Below the pieces are notes generated by a model, which saw only the letters and a list, made by a program, of their open reading frames with translations, searched no databases and was not told the DNA's origin. The position numbers and the translations under genes were made by a program. A stretch of DNA of 64,000 nt, taken from contig WPIO01000060.1 in assembly GCA_009760855.2 (NCBI GenBank), positions 137,501 through 201,500 of the forward strand, in the 5' to 3' direction. The stretch is from Cristatella mucedo (taxonomy: Eukaryota > Bryozoa > Phylactolaemata > Cristatellidae). Of this stretch, positions 21,818 through 31,870 are shown in pieces. The stretch's first letter is position 1. Each line of letters begins with the position of its first letter.

Positions 21818-24800
21818 TATGTATATGTGTGTGATAGATCTGAGAGATAGGCTGGAGCCATAGAATGAAGGGACCTAAAAGTGAGCGAAAAAACCTTGAA
21901 GTCGATCCGTTGCTTGACTGGTAACCAGTGCAGGTCGGCGAGAAGTGGTGTGACGTGGCAACTGCGACACTCACGACAGACAAGCCTGGCTGCAGAGTTT
22001 TTCACCAGCTGTAAGCGCATGATTGAACAGGCCAGAAGATCAGCAAGTAGGGAGTTGCAGAAGCCAAGACAGGATGGAAACAAGCCCGAATTTCAGAAAT
22101 TTTATGTAGCTGAAAGTAAGCAGACTTTATTGTGAAGCTGATGTGGTCGTCTAACTAAAGGTCACTTTGGAACATAACACTTAGATTTCATGCAGATTCA
22201 ACAGGAGATATGCTGGCAGAGCCGATTTTGAGCGTTAGCCTTTCTAACTTCCAAATCACTTGGTTTGCCCATAACTAGAAAGTTGATTTTATAATAATTC
22301 AAGTTAAGAAAGTTTGCTGCCATCCATGTGCTGCTGTCATCCATACACACAGCAAGGGAGTTGAGAGAATTCGACGTGCTGGAGGGCTGGGATGGATGAA
22401 ACCAAAGGTACAACTGATTGTCATCTGCGTAGAAGTTAAAGTTGATCAGCCATAGGTTTAAGACTGGTAAAGCCAACTGTCATAGTCAAGTCAAAGTCCA
22501 GGCTGGTCTACGCTGGGCAGCAGGGGTGTTAGCATCATGCATGTATCAAGCGGTCTTACCATCTAGTCTACTGACTGATGGACCAGTTACGTAAGTGTAC
22601 CTTTTGGTGCCAAGAGACTGGACAACATTTCGGATATGCCGAGACCGGCGCATTTGAAAATTTGTGCCACGAGTTCTGCCTAATTAAATCAAAAGTAGTG
22701 CACGATGAGACGTATAGACAGTAAATTAAGTGTTTCATCGCATAATCCTATGCCGAAGTATTCCGGCAGGTCGAACCTTGTACCCCGTAAGGGTTACAGC
22801 AAAGATAAAGTTGTTCAACTGAAGTAGCTCGTTCTATACCAAATTATGGTAGCTTTACTGACGTCTGTTTTGCTGCTTCTATTGGCAGGTAAAGCGGCTG
22901 GAGGCACTCGTGGTGCAACCGCTAAGTTTGTACAACACCATCATAAAGCAGTCAAAGGTGAGTCAAAGCTGCCACTGATATGCGACAAAGTAACAATGGT
23001 ATGTTCTGCATGTGCCGTCACATCCTATTCTGTGCAGTTTATCATCGAGCGGCTGCCCAGCTTACAGGGCTGCCAAAGTCTTTCCATAAAATTTCTCGTA
23101 TTTTATCCTAGGCTGATATCAAGGCCGCTCACGATGCAGCCAACAGGGAGCAGAAGTCGATGCAGGAAGTAGAACAGGTGCGCCAGAAGGCTCCCAGTGA
23201 TGCACGTCAGATCGTATCCTTTTCTTGCGTTGACTTGATCGGTGATGAAGAGTTAAAGGTCAAATGCATGGGGTCTTTTAAGTTGTCAGCACTTGTATCA
23301 AACTTTCTCAAGTAAAATGGCGATAAAACTGACTTACTAGTTATGGGAAAACCTGGTGTTACTCAGAAAATTGGAAAACTTAACACAATGGGCTCCGGCA
23401 ACATGTCTGCTTTAGTATCTGCATTCAATCTGGATGTCCTTTTTCAAAATGACCATTCATTAGACGAACACATCAGGTCCAAAATCAAGTATGCCTACTT
23501 TCAGCCACCTATACATTTAAACATAATTGGGGCCTGCTTAGACAAGGATACCAAATTCAAGCTGGTTCATACATTTATTATATCCTGACTTGACCACTGT
23601 CACTCATTATTTGCAGGACTTACGGCCTAAATAAGAAAATATAAGTCATTTGTATAGCACCCTAAGAGAACTTATTCTCGATCTAGGCATTTCACAAATG
23701 CCGCAGGGCTCGAGCCAACGACCTCTGTCACCGAATGCATTCACCTTGACCTCGGTCAATAAAGTCGAGCACATTAACACCTGTGCTAAACCAGGGCGAG
23801 GCTCACAATTGGTACAAAACTCGACTGCTAGGCTTGTTTTACGTGACCGCCAAAAGTGCCACAGTACACCACTGCTCACAGACCTGCACTAGCTCCCCAT
23901 TAAGCAGAGTATCGACTTCAAAGTCTTGTCACTTTATTTTAGGTCCCTTCATTCCCTGGCTCCGGCCTGCCTATCCGAATTACTTCCCAACCAGGCTAGG
24001 CATCACATCATCTGCTCTTCTGACTCAAGCAGTTTCGTTATGCCTCTAGCCAACCTCACATCCTGGGTGCAGACCCTAACTTTAGCTGCCAACCTCCCAT
24101 AGACGGGCACTAAGTTTTAACTTGGGCCATGACATTCTCTTGACTTTTAGGACACGTGTAGAGTAGCTAAAAACACAGTGTTCCTACTCACAGCATTTGT
24201 TGGGTCCTTTTGAATTGTCTTGTTTGTGCTTATGCATGCTCACTCTATGCTTGTTTCACTAGCCATTCGACGTGCTTTATTTCAAACAAAGTAAAGTGTC
24301 TGAAAAAAAAGATAACTTAGTTCTATTATACAAATGTCATTGTTACTATCATTATCATTATTATTATTTTAAATGTTTATACAGCTAGGTGCATCGAACT
24401 TATAGCATTTGCATACTTTTATGAGTGCATAATTTTTTACCGTCAAAGAGACCACTTCTTTCTACATTCCATTAACCTTAATCATCTCTTGTGTGAGCAT
24501 GTAATGTTTTTCCCAAAACTTGTTATGAGTAGCCGCAGTTGCACGCAGTAGGTTATCGGCTTAATGCAATACCAGACAGCTGATGCACTGCTGTTATGGG
24601 TGGTTGACTTTGGTTTGCGCTTGCAGCGTGTGGCTTACTGTAGCAAGCAGTGCATCTATATGTCTGTCACGAGCTCGACCTTGACTAAAAGAATGCCAGT
24701 CTAAAGTAGAGACGAAGCTTCAAAAAGCTCACGTGGATGCATCACGAATGAGTAGAGCTCTCGAAGAGGCCATAGAAACATTTGAGCAGAAGAAGCTGCA

Positions 24801-27800
24801 TGATCTCAAAGTGAGTACTTGCAGATCGAGCTGAGCTGCTGCGAGAGTAATGATTTCGTCACTCCAACAAGAGGTCCTTGTCCCATGCAGGGACGGAAGA
24901 CGGCAAGGGGAATCTATAAGCATTCCCCATGGTTGTATGTATTGCTGCTGGGTTGTCGGATAAGTATTACCGTCTTCCTGATTAGCTGTAGGGGAAGGTT
25001 GGTGTCCTATCCTAAGTGAAATTATGCTTGCCACCTGATCTGAAACATGCTTACAGTTGTTTATTGCCATTCCCAGTTTAATAATGATAATAATGCACTT
25101 GATAAAAGACCCTGTGCCTTTGCTACTTGATCGACGACCTATTTATGTTAAGTTATCAAAGACTAGTGTCCACCTGACGACTGCAGCTGCTTTCAGCAGG
25201 GCCGTTTATGATCAGGTCAGGGGGATCTTGAACAAATCCCAGGGGTTCAGCGACGTGTCTCCTTTGCTGAAGGAGCTTCTGCGGCTTCTGGTTGATTAAC
25301 CGGATCCAGAGTAAAGTTCTTTCGATGACCTATAAGGCCTGTCATGGCTTGACTCTTTCATACATATATAACTAAACTGCTGCACCAGTTTCAGCCTCTC
25401 TGTGCCTCTGTTTCCCCCATGAAAAAGAAATTAGCTATTCAGTTCCTCTGCTTAAAGACCTGCGGAGGCAAAAGCTTTGCTCTGCAGGTCCTAGACTGGG
25501 AACTCACTTCTACAATTCTTATGCAACGACATCTACTCTCCTGCTGCCGACTGTGGCACATCCTTCCTAGCTGTTCTGAGCTGCCACTTCCATACTATTC
25601 GCAACCTTCACTGCCCTAGTGACTCAGCTATGCTTCCCATTTGCTCTTTGTTATGTGAGATGAAGTCTGTTACTTACCGAATGTATACCGAAAGCCGCTT
25701 AGGCTGTGGGTGCGCTATACAAAACTCTCCTGCGTAACACCCACATAGTCGGCTGTGTGGCTTTGTGGAGTAACAGTCACAGATACATTAGATCACATTA
25801 TATAACAGATGATGATGGTGATGGTGTTGAGCGCATCTTAAGGTGGTGGTGCACGTAAGCATCTTAAGGCTCTGTGGGACAGGATGTAAGGGCTTAATAG
25901 AGGCTCGTTGTCTGCTGATGCTGCACTAGTATAAAAATAATAACCACAATGTATTTGTATCAGGCCATGCATGAGTGCATAAAGGACTACTCACATGGGA
26001 TAGCATACGCTAGTAGGAAAAGATAGAGTTTAAGTTTGACTTTAAGTTTTTTGTCATAGGATGTCACAAGTCATTCTGCTACGAGTTCCTGTTTAAAGTT
26101 CACATAAACTGAAGGCATGGTCGCTAAAAGATCCTAAGTTAAGTGGAAGCAAAATCCATTAACAAGATCTGAGGAGTGGTTGGTGCACGGGGATATCCGA
26201 GGAATAAGTAGTTCGCACGTTAGTAATTGTGCAATAACAGATGTCAGAGTGGGTAAACTGGTGAGACTTGAGATTCTGGTATTTAATTGTGCTAGAACTT
26301 TCTTTTGAGGCATTTAGCCTTATTAAAATTGTATGTGACTGAACCATCAGCCGGGCTTACAATCTTGGCTACTTAGCTGTGTGTTCACTGGTAACAGAGT
26401 TGCATTTTGCTGACCAACAGACTGGCATGCCGAACGTATTACATACGCTGTAATGGCACACTAGGTGAGGCGCTTGCTTTCATGACGTCTGTCCCGAGGT
26501 CGTGGGTTCAGTTCCTGTGGTGGGCGATCCTTTATCGCCACTGCAAGCAGTGGTGATAGCCATAAAGGCTCTTCTGTCGCTATACAAAAAGAGGCTGTTT
26601 AAGCAGCTAGGATTATTTTTTATTGCTTCGAAGAGAGCTGGGGGTTTTTGAATTTTTTCTCACCGCTAACCTTCCCCCTCGCGAGGTACTTCCTGTATCG
26701 GGTACACTATGCAGCCAGCTCTACCCTGCTACTCCAGTAGCAGGCGGCAGGGGGGGAGCAGACGGCAGGGGGGGAGCAGGCGGCAGGGGGGGAGCAGACG
26801 GCAGGGGCCAGACTGCATGCGAATGCATGACCCACCTGATCAGCAAGTTTCTTTCCGACGGAAGCTGTGTGCTGTGCAGAAGGAAAAAGTCGCAACCCTA
26901 GAGGCAAAACTAGTCGCGGGCGCAGCTGGTATGAGCTGCCTGACAACAGCTGTGCCACCCTCTCTTGTCTTTGTGCACAGACAGTGCTGAGCAGCTTCGT
27001 GGCGACAGAAATGGCCTTCCATGCTAAGTCGTTGGAGATGCTGACGAAATGCTACGAGCAACTTCAGGTGATGAACGAGGAAGAAGACCTCAAGGCAAGA
27101 GGCGCCCACGAATCTCAGCATGCGGCAGTCAGGCACAGAGGCTCCTCTGCCTCCGGCTCCTCTGCTTCCTGCTTCTCTGCTTTCTGCCTGCCTCTGCTTC
27201 CTGCTCCTCTGCTTCCGGCTCCTCTGCTTCCGGGGCCTCTGCTTTCTGCTCCTCTGCTTCCGGGGCCTCTGCTTCCGGGGCCTCTGCTTCCGGGCCTCTG
27301 CTTCCGGGGCCTCTGCTTCCGGGGCCTCTGCTTCCGGTGCCTCTGCTTCCGGTGCCTCTGCTTCCGGCACCGAGCTCAGTCCGAGACCTCTTTCGGCTGG
27401 CTGCAGGAGTTCGGCAGCGTACTGCACCCGAGCAGCGCCACGGAGCGGCTGGCGATGATGAAGGGCAAGCCGCTGTCGGGCTCGCGCACATCCATCGCCT
27501 CCTTGTCGCCGTCGGCGAGGAGCCCTTCGGAGCAAGAGCCCGGAGGGGGCGTCGGTAGAGGCGACGACGGAGGACGTGGTAGCACTGCCACCGCTGCTCC
27601 AGTCACTACGACCACGGACAGCGGCAGCCCGAGCCGGCGCAGCACCGCAGCACTGTTCGCGGCGGCGAGCACCAGCAGCTCCAGCGGTGCGGCGCCGCCG
27701 CAGCCTCCGCCGAGGCTGTCAGCCGGTGCGGCTAGTCCTGGCATGCCAGCCACGTCGACGCCAGTGAGAGTGACCGCACCACCGCAGCAGTCCATGCTGG

Positions 27801-29734
27801 TGAGTGCAGCGAAGCGTGCGCACGAGCTGATGCAGAACGGCAGATACTCGCATTCTGCCTCTTTGAACCGCTATTCTCCAAAGCTCTACGACTAAACTTG
27901 AGAGGACCACAAAAATGTATTTGTCAGACGAGAAGGGGAAGTCGGGAGAACGAGGGAGTATAGGGAGGCTCCAGAAATACCTGCCAGTGTAATGCCTCTG
28001 TAATGGTTTGACCTTGCCCTATGCACCGTGTGCTCAAACTCGTGTCTTTCACAGACTGACTCACTTTTCGTGGCTCCGTAGAAAGCCAAGAGCTCATTTG
28101 CACCTTGGCGTGTGCTATAATCGCATAGTTGTTAGCCGCTTTCTGGACCCGGAGGTCGCATCAACCGGAGAGATCGAGCAGTAAGCTTTGGTGTTGGAAC
28201 TATGTGCAACACTGTCCACACTGTGCCACTGCGCTACTTACCGATATGGGCAAGCCTTGATGAATAATAATAATAATGCACTTGATAAAGCACCCTCAGA
28301 GAACTTAATCTATCTCTAGGCGCTTTACATTTGCTGTAAAGTGAAATGCAATTGAATGGTAAGTAAAATCATGCTTGAAAAACAAACGAAATGAATAATA
28401 TGGTTAGGGGTGACATGCACAGGGTCAGCATGCAAATGTGGTTAGTGGCAGCATGCACAGTGTCAGCACGCAAAAGCACATCAAGGACGAATCACAGGGA
28501 CCCACTAAATGCTGTCCTAAATAGGTGTGTTTTCAAGTTCCTTTTAAATGTGGTCAGGTCAGGGGATGTTCTGACGCAGGTCGGCAGGGAGTTCCAGGCT
28601 TTGGGAGCATATGAACTAAATGCACGGTCTCCAAAGGATTTAAGGTTTGTACGAGGTATTTCTAGACAGTTGGATTCCGAAAAGCGGGTGGTACTCTGCT
28701 TGGCCTGATGGGGTAGTATATCTGAGAGATAGGCTGGAGCCATAGAATGAAGGGACCTAAAAGGTGAGCGACAAAACCTTGAAGTCAATCCGTTGCTTGA
28801 CTGGCAGCCAGTGCAGGTCGGCGAGGCGACGGAGAGCTGGTTTGCAGCTATACCTGCTTGAGCTGCAATCATCCTGGGTTCGCAGCAGCTCTGGTTTCTG
28901 GTGCAGCCGACGTGAAGACTCCGGCAGCTATTGATGCTCATTCGGCTTTGTGGTGCGAGTGATGAGTTAATCTTTCAATCGTTTTCACGATTCTCAGGGG
29001 TGTATATATATGGCCCTCCTCCACACACGGTGGTGCGATGAACAGCATCAGGACGTTGCAGCATCTCTTACTCTACTTCATTGACATAAAATGCCTTGCT
29101 GAAATAGTGAAAACGTGGAGTGTACATTTTTCTTAAGGTTGGAATGCAAGCTCAGCTACAGCTTAGTGTCATCTTCACCTCAGCGTTCCTGGTCGCAAAC
29201 GAAGCCTGTCAACATTGCTGACCCATTTGGACGATTGCTTGGGTTTAACTTCCGAGATACACAAAATTGGTGTATTGTTTTCTCTGTCTGTCTGTCTCCG
29301 TCTCTTTGTCTTTCTGTCTCTATCTGTCACTCTCCGTCTGTCTGTCTGTCTGCCTGTCTGTCTCTCTCCCTACCTCCTCTCTCTTCCTCCCTCTCCTGTC
29401 TCCCACGATGCATGGCCACAGGGCTCTGGTGACACCATAGTGATTCGACTGTCGTGCAGCAATATTTACTTGTGTATGTAAATGTTTTTACAGATGTTGA
29501 GTACATCGTGGTGAGTAGTAGGCATACATCAAGCTATTGTGGGGATGGCACAATTTTTACTCGCACAAAAAATCCAGCTTGTTTATGCACTTCTTTCAAG
29601 CTACGTCGCATTTTGGATCGCAGATTATCTTGATAGCTTATGCAGGGGGCGGGTTTGGTCGAAAACTGATAGCAGTTTACTTGACCCGGCTTTCATTTCT
29701 GACTTCATGTGATGGATTTTTCAGGGTGATGACA

Positions 29735-29765
<31 letters not shown>

Positions 29766-29889
29766 CGATGATACTGGAGATTCAGAAGATGACAGTGATG
29801 ATGACGAGGATGACGATGACGACGAGTTGGATAATGGTGCAGGTGCCAATAGTAGCACAGTGCCTACCGGACCGAGAAAATCCAGCTAA
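17801..29889 (+). CDS. CIBAR1: CIBAR (FAM92)-type BAR-domain protein, 8 coding exons
   Basis: The joined exons (17801-17916, 18105-18229, 22889-22957, 23112-23213, 24700-24810, 26981-27094, 27407-27799, 29725-29889) give about 397 residues. The first ~200 match the FAM92/CIBAR BAR domain almost without gaps by my recollection of human FAM92A: VQDYQDIK then [52 protein letters not shown], and [21 protein letters not shown] Ser/Pro/Thr-rich linker and an Asp-rich tail follow; the vertebrate protein also ends in an acidic tail. CIBAR proteins are known to bind curved membrane and partner with Chibby at the ciliary base; that role here is inference. The N-terminal exon (a few residues in relatives) was not found. 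The protein is longer than the ~290-residue vertebrate form because of the linker. Introns hold L2-A, L2-B, SINE1 and SINE2 copies. Confidence 0.9.
18105..18229 (+). CDS. CIBAR1: CIBAR exon b
   Basis: Two bases complete the shared Gly codon. Then 41 codons run from [13 protein letters not shown] to [11 protein letters not shown]. The acceptor is gaccgccag and the donor gtgggt. VQDY aligns with the LQDYRQ motif of human FAM92A. Confidence 0.9.
18230..19329. other. CIBAR intron b (5' part), no recognised element
   Basis: Intronic. A TG-rich microsatellite is at about 18431-18482. The rest has no recognisable repeat or coding block. Confidence 0.5.
18431..18482. repeat. (TG)n microsatellite, imperfect
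   Basis: Alternating TG with a few interruptions, inside a CIBAR intron. Confidence 0.85.
19330..19555 (+). mobile_element. old L2-A-like RT fragment
   Basis: Translates with stops to a piece equivalent to VPA.FK, NLS...VSLLPF.LKT.E and ADQL.SY of the L2-A RT. It directly precedes a younger copy starting at the same RT region. Confidence 0.65.
19556..20578 (+). mobile_element. L2-A LINE, best RT domain, internally deleted
   Basis: An open frame to 20116 encodes RT fingers and palm ([67 protein letters not shown]). After a frameshift, 20118-20411 encodes [19 protein letters not shown] and the thumb to SPVESARTF. It then jumps straight into the 3' UTR at 20402 (gcatgctgaccctgtgcatg). The ~650-bp C-terminal block present in other copies is deleted. 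It ends in the hairpin tail and ATT repeats. This places the family in the L2/CR1-like LINE group. Confidence 0.9.
20735..20910 (+). mobile_element. L2-type LINE tail, subfamily C
   Basis: Diverged 3' UTR (tgtacctgcttacactatgc, cctgctgctttcg) with a hairpin-like region and (ATT)n. It is shared with 60175-60320, not with L2-A or L2-B. Confidence 0.6.
20965..21155 (+). mobile_element. old L2-A-like RT fragment
   Basis: The palm region can be read with changes: [19 protein letters not shown], equivalent to [17 protein letters not shown]. Confidence 0.7.
21142..21170. repeat. 12-bp perfect inverted repeat
   Basis: cttttgcctccc and gggaggcaaaag around ttgct, at the broken 3' end of the RT fragment. 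Confidence 0.85.
21171..21832. other. CIBAR intron b, no recognised element
   Basis: Mostly unique-looking. A TA/CA microsatellite is at about 21787-21832, directly before the next LINE. Confidence 0.45.
21833..22445 (-). mobile_element. L2-A LINE internal fragment
   Basis: The reverse complement runs from the RT palm ([19 protein letters not shown]) through the thumb and into the C-terminal block ([20 protein letters not shown], ..[13 protein letters not shown]). Both ends are missing. Confidence 0.85.
22446..22888. other. CIBAR intron b, 3' end
   Basis: No repeat recognised. The last bases (cttctattggcag) form a good polypyrimidine tract and acceptor. Confidence 0.5.
22889..22957 (+). CDS. 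CIBAR1: CIBAR exon c
   Basis: Twenty-three codons, phase 0 at both ends: [20 protein letters not shown] then QSK. The acceptor is attggcag and the donor gtgagt. It aligns without gaps to VERLEAKVVEPLKTYGTIVK of human FAM92A (from memory). Confidence 0.95.
23112..23213 (+). CDS. CIBAR1: CIBAR exon d
   Basis: Thirty-four codons, phase 0: [20 protein letters not shown] then [14 protein letters not shown]. The acceptor is ttttatcctag and the donor gtatcc. It matches the DDLKATLTARNREAKQ... region of the family. Confidence 0.95.
23290..24370 (+). mobile_element. old L2-A-like LINE, split by SINE1
   Basis: Positions 23290-23632 encode the RT thumb and its continuation ([36 protein letters not shown]). 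Positions 23806-24370 resume with the C-terminal block and a long degraded 3' end with ATT repeats. It is more diverged than the other L2-A copies. Confidence 0.75.
23636..23805 (-). mobile_element. SINE1, nested in an L2-A-like LINE
   Basis: The reverse complement shows a tRNA-like head (B-box region ggctcgagccctgc reversed) and the tail equivalent (gcaccctaagagaacttatt on the + strand). Confidence 0.75.
24700..24810 (+). CDS. CIBAR1: CIBAR exon e
   Basis: Thirty-seven codons, phase 0: [20 protein letters not shown] then [17 protein letters not shown]. The acceptor is gaatgccag and the donor gtgagt. It corresponds to the long BAR helix ending DIK in human FAM92A. Confidence 0.95.
25165..25800 (+). 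mobile_element. L2-B LINE 3' part in a CIBAR intron
   Basis: The C-terminal block is diverged ([24 protein letters not shown]), followed by an intact-looking 3' UTR (cgaaagccgcttaggctgtg) and tail. A ~30-bp scrap of L2-A tail in minus orientation (25079-25108) precedes it. Confidence 0.75.
25801..26446. other. CIBAR intron e, no recognised element
   Basis: No coding block or known repeat was recognised. Confidence 0.45.
26447..26612 (+). mobile_element. SINE2, full-length-looking
   Basis: Head aatggcacactaggtgaggc with B-box-like gtgggttcagttcct. Body tttatcgccactgcaagcag, then tggtgatagccataaaggct. End ctatacaaaaagaggctg, then tttaagcagctag. A good reference copy for the family. Confidence 0.8.
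26746..26815. repeat. G-rich minisatellite
   Basis: About four units of roughly 18-19 bp built on ggcaggggggg and agcagac/agcaggc. It is intronic, ~170 bp before CIBAR exon f. Confidence 0.85.
26981..27094 (+). CDS. CIBAR1: CIBAR exon f
   Basis: Thirty-eight codons, phase 0: [20 protein letters not shown] then [18 protein letters not shown]. The acceptor is ctttgtgcacag. The donor appears to be GC (AAG|GCAAGA), because no GT lies at the point where similarity ends. This is the last BAR helix; EEEDLK aligns with DEDEDLE of the human protein. Confidence 0.92.
27095..27406 (+). other. CIBAR1: probable GC-AG intron, in frame and stop-free
   Basis: 312 nt (104 codons) with no stop in the gene's reading frame. 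It begins GCAAGAGG and ends GGCTGCAG. A ~225-bp minisatellite fills most of it. Retention would add 104 Ser/Leu/Pro/Cys-rich residues without shifting the frame. An alternative acceptor (gagctcag, exon from 27380) is also in phase. Confidence 0.6.
27140..27368. repeat. 15-bp minisatellite, CTTCCGGGGCCTCTG type
   Basis: About 15 units, 12-15 bp long, of the form cctctgcttccgg.gc. No unit contains a stop in any plus-strand frame, nor apparently on the minus strand, so long open frames appear on both strands here as an artefact. Confidence 0.9.
27407..27799 (+). CDS. CIBAR1: CIBAR exon g (linker)
   Basis: 131 codons, phase 0. The start, [19 protein letters not shown], aligns with VFRNSLYAPDYSSRLDIVR of human FAM92A. 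The rest is low complexity (Ser, Ala, Pro, Thr, Gly). A strong donor GTGAGT at 27800 is in phase with exon h. If it is not used, the frame continues 31 residues to TAA at 27893-27895. Confidence 0.85.
27800..27895 (+). CDS. CIBAR1: alternative CIBAR C-terminus by read-through
   Basis: If the GTGAGT at 27800 is not spliced, translation continues for 31 codons (including [20 protein letters not shown]) to TAA. Codon choice stays similar to exon g (GCG, CTG, CAG, AAC, GGC), which suggests a real composite terminal exon. No AATAAA was seen shortly downstream. Confidence 0.45.
   Translation: MSAAKRAHELMQNGRYSHSASLNRYSPKLYD
28262..28830 (-). mobile_element. L2-A LINE 3' part, young-looking, in a CIBAR intron
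   Basis: AAT-rich tail, hairpin, intact 3' UTR and C-terminal block ([35 protein letters not shown]). Its 5' end is truncated at the LLADLHWLP region. Confidence 0.85.
29280..29395. repeat. (TCTG/TC)n pyrimidine repeat
   Basis: Irregular tctgtctgtc and tctctccc units in the last CIBAR intron. Confidence 0.85.
29725..29889 (+). CDS. CIBAR1: CIBAR exon h, acidic tail
   Basis: Phase 0, 54 codons plus TAA (29887-29889). The acceptor is ggatttttcag. It starts GDDN, then nine GAT codons in a row, and continues Asp/Glu-rich to [19 protein letters not shown] and a short Lys/Ser end. The Asp run is a (GAT)n microsatellite inside coding sequence. Confidence 0.8.
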
Positions 29890-30077
29890 CAAGCCAAGTG
29901 GACATCGCAGTTGCAGCAGCAATGTTTGTAAGCTGCTTGTACTTGAAACCATGTATGCTTAATGCAAGCCTACACCGCAACTTCCTTTGCCTTCGATCTA
30001 AACTGGTTGGGCAGCACACAACTATTTTTTCTGTCCTCATGTGGGCAAGATATGTAGCAAACTTATTTTGGAAAAGT

Positions 30078-30083
30078 AATAAA
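30078..30083 (+). terminator. AATAAA poly(A) signal of the CIBAR gene
   Basis: The hexamer lies 189 nt after the stop of exon h, in non-repetitive sequence. It is the first AATAAA on this strand. Confidence 0.6.
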
Positions 30084-30099
30084 AGTTGCTTGAGACTTC

Positions 30100-30553
30100 A
30101 TTTTTAGAATACTGATCCTTACCTCTTTCTTAAAAGCCTAGCGCCGTGCAGCGTCAAAGCTGTAGGCCCAACAGCCTAAAACAGACGAGTTGGCGGGTAT
30201 CTGCTGTTTGCAATCTGTGGAACTGAATAATAATACTACTTTCTTTTGTATAGCATGCGAGGAGCTAAGTTTCTGTCCCTTATGATTAGTAGGTCCAAGA
30301 AAATTAGTAGCCTAGGTTTAATGACATGCACATAATCAAGCTTAAAAAGCATACACAAGCACACAGGTGCTTGCATATTTGGATGCGCATGCAAGCGCAT
30401 AAGAGGACAATCAGATAACGATGCCTGTAAGTGCAACCCGGTTAGTGTGAGCCCTGATTAGTAAGCAACATGCCCAAAATCACGTGCCGGTGCAGTCACA
30501 GAGCATTCGGGAACCAAAAAAAAAGTTAACTGGGGCTTCTTTAGCTGACACTT
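30100..30553. other. no recognised gene
   Basis: Intergenic. It may contain a degraded LINE tail at 30220-30300, but similarity is too weak to call. Confidence 0.35.
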
Positions 30554-30797
30554 ATAATAATAATAAAAATAATAATGCACTTGATAAAGTGCCCTCAGAG
30601 AACTCAATCTCTTTCTAGGTGCTTTATATTTGCTGCAAAGGAAAACGCGATTGAATGGTGAGTGATGAGTAATATCATGCTTGATAAACAACATGAATAA
30701 CATGGTTAGGGGTGACTTGCACAGGGTCAGCATGCAAATGTGGTTAGTGGCAGTGCATGCACAGTGTCTGCACTCATAAGCACACAATGGACGAATT
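30554..30797 (-). mobile_element. L2-A LINE 3' UTR, truncated
   Basis: AAT-rich tail, hairpin (ctcagagaactcaatctctt) and 3' UTR only, ending at the point equivalent to gcacataaaggacgaatc. Confidence 0.85.
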
Positions 30798-30888
30798 ACG
30801 TTATACGATGGTAAGTCAATGCAGGTGATGACAGAAGCGAGTTGTAGACTTTTGGTGTATACCAATTGAAGGCCTCAGAACAATGGTG

Positions 30889-31870
30889 ATGTAATGTAAT
30901 GTAATGTAACATATCTCTGTCTGTAACTCCAAAAAACCACAAAGACTGTGGGTGTTACACAGGAGAGTTTTTTGTAGTGCACCCACAGCCTAAGCGACTT
31001 TCGGTACGCATTCGGTAGCCTGAGAAAGTGGGAAGCATTGCAGGGTCAGGATAGCAGTTGAGGTAGTGAGTAACATTAAGTAGCAGCTCAGGACGGCTGG
31101 AAAGAATGCACCATATAGGCAGCAGGAGAGCACATGCCATTGCATAAGAATTGTAGAAGCGAGTTCCACAGTCTAGGACCTGCAGAGCCAAAGCTTCTGT
31201 AGCCAACGGTCTTTAAGCGGAGGAATGGAACAGCTAGTTTATCGTCCATACAGGACCTGAGGGCACGAGGGGGCTGAAACTGGTGCTGCAGTACAGCTAG
31301 GTATGGAGGAGCCAAGACGTGGCGGGCCTTGTGGGTCAGCGTAAGAACTTTGCTCTGTATCCGTTGATTAACCGGCAGCCATCCTAGCTCTTTAGCAAAG
31401 GAGACACATGGTCAAACCTCTGGGATTTGCAAGCTAGCCTTGCAGCCTTATTCATAGCCATCTGAAGTAGCCTAGTTGCTTTTTTTGGTAGCCCAGCCAA
31501 AAAGGAATTACAACAATCAAGCCGAGGTAGAACTAAAGAGCTAGGTAAATTGTTTGCAAGCTACCGTTGAAGACAGTTCCTAATTTTTGGTAGGAATCAG
31601 ACGTGATGGCTAGCTGTGGAAGCAGTCCTCTCAAAAAAGCTTTGAAAATTTAGGCAGTTTTCGAAGACGACACCTAAATTCCGAGCACATTATGATGGTC
31701 GCACAATAGCATCGCCTATGAGAAGACTTCTAGTCTAGCCATACACTTAGGGTGTCCTATGATCAGCAGTTCAGTTTTATCGTCGTTTAGTTTCAAAATT
31801 TTTTACGACATCCAAGATCGAATGTCGGCAAAGCAAACAGTCAGTTTATCAGACGTTCGGTCATTTGATG
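30889..31870 (-). mobile_element. L2-B LINE, longest copy
   Basis: The reverse complement runs from the RT thumb (DIRS.. and LNDDKTELLI-like) through the C-terminal block (LAVLQHQFQPPRALRSCMDD, KLAVPFLRLKTVGYRSFGSA) to the 3' UTR and (TGTAA)n tail at 30889-30905. It is interrupted by stops. Confidence 0.85.

Noticed and set aside
27380-27406. Alternative acceptor for CIBAR exon g at 27380
   Set aside because: It is in phase and possible, but the nine added residues have no counterpart in the family, while 27407 gives a gap-free alignment. Kept only as an alternative.
26840-27558. Long open frames on both strands across 27.1-27.4 kb
   Set aside because: They come from the 15-bp minisatellite, which has no stops in several frames. 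Only the plus-strand frame flanked by FAM92-like sequence is supported.
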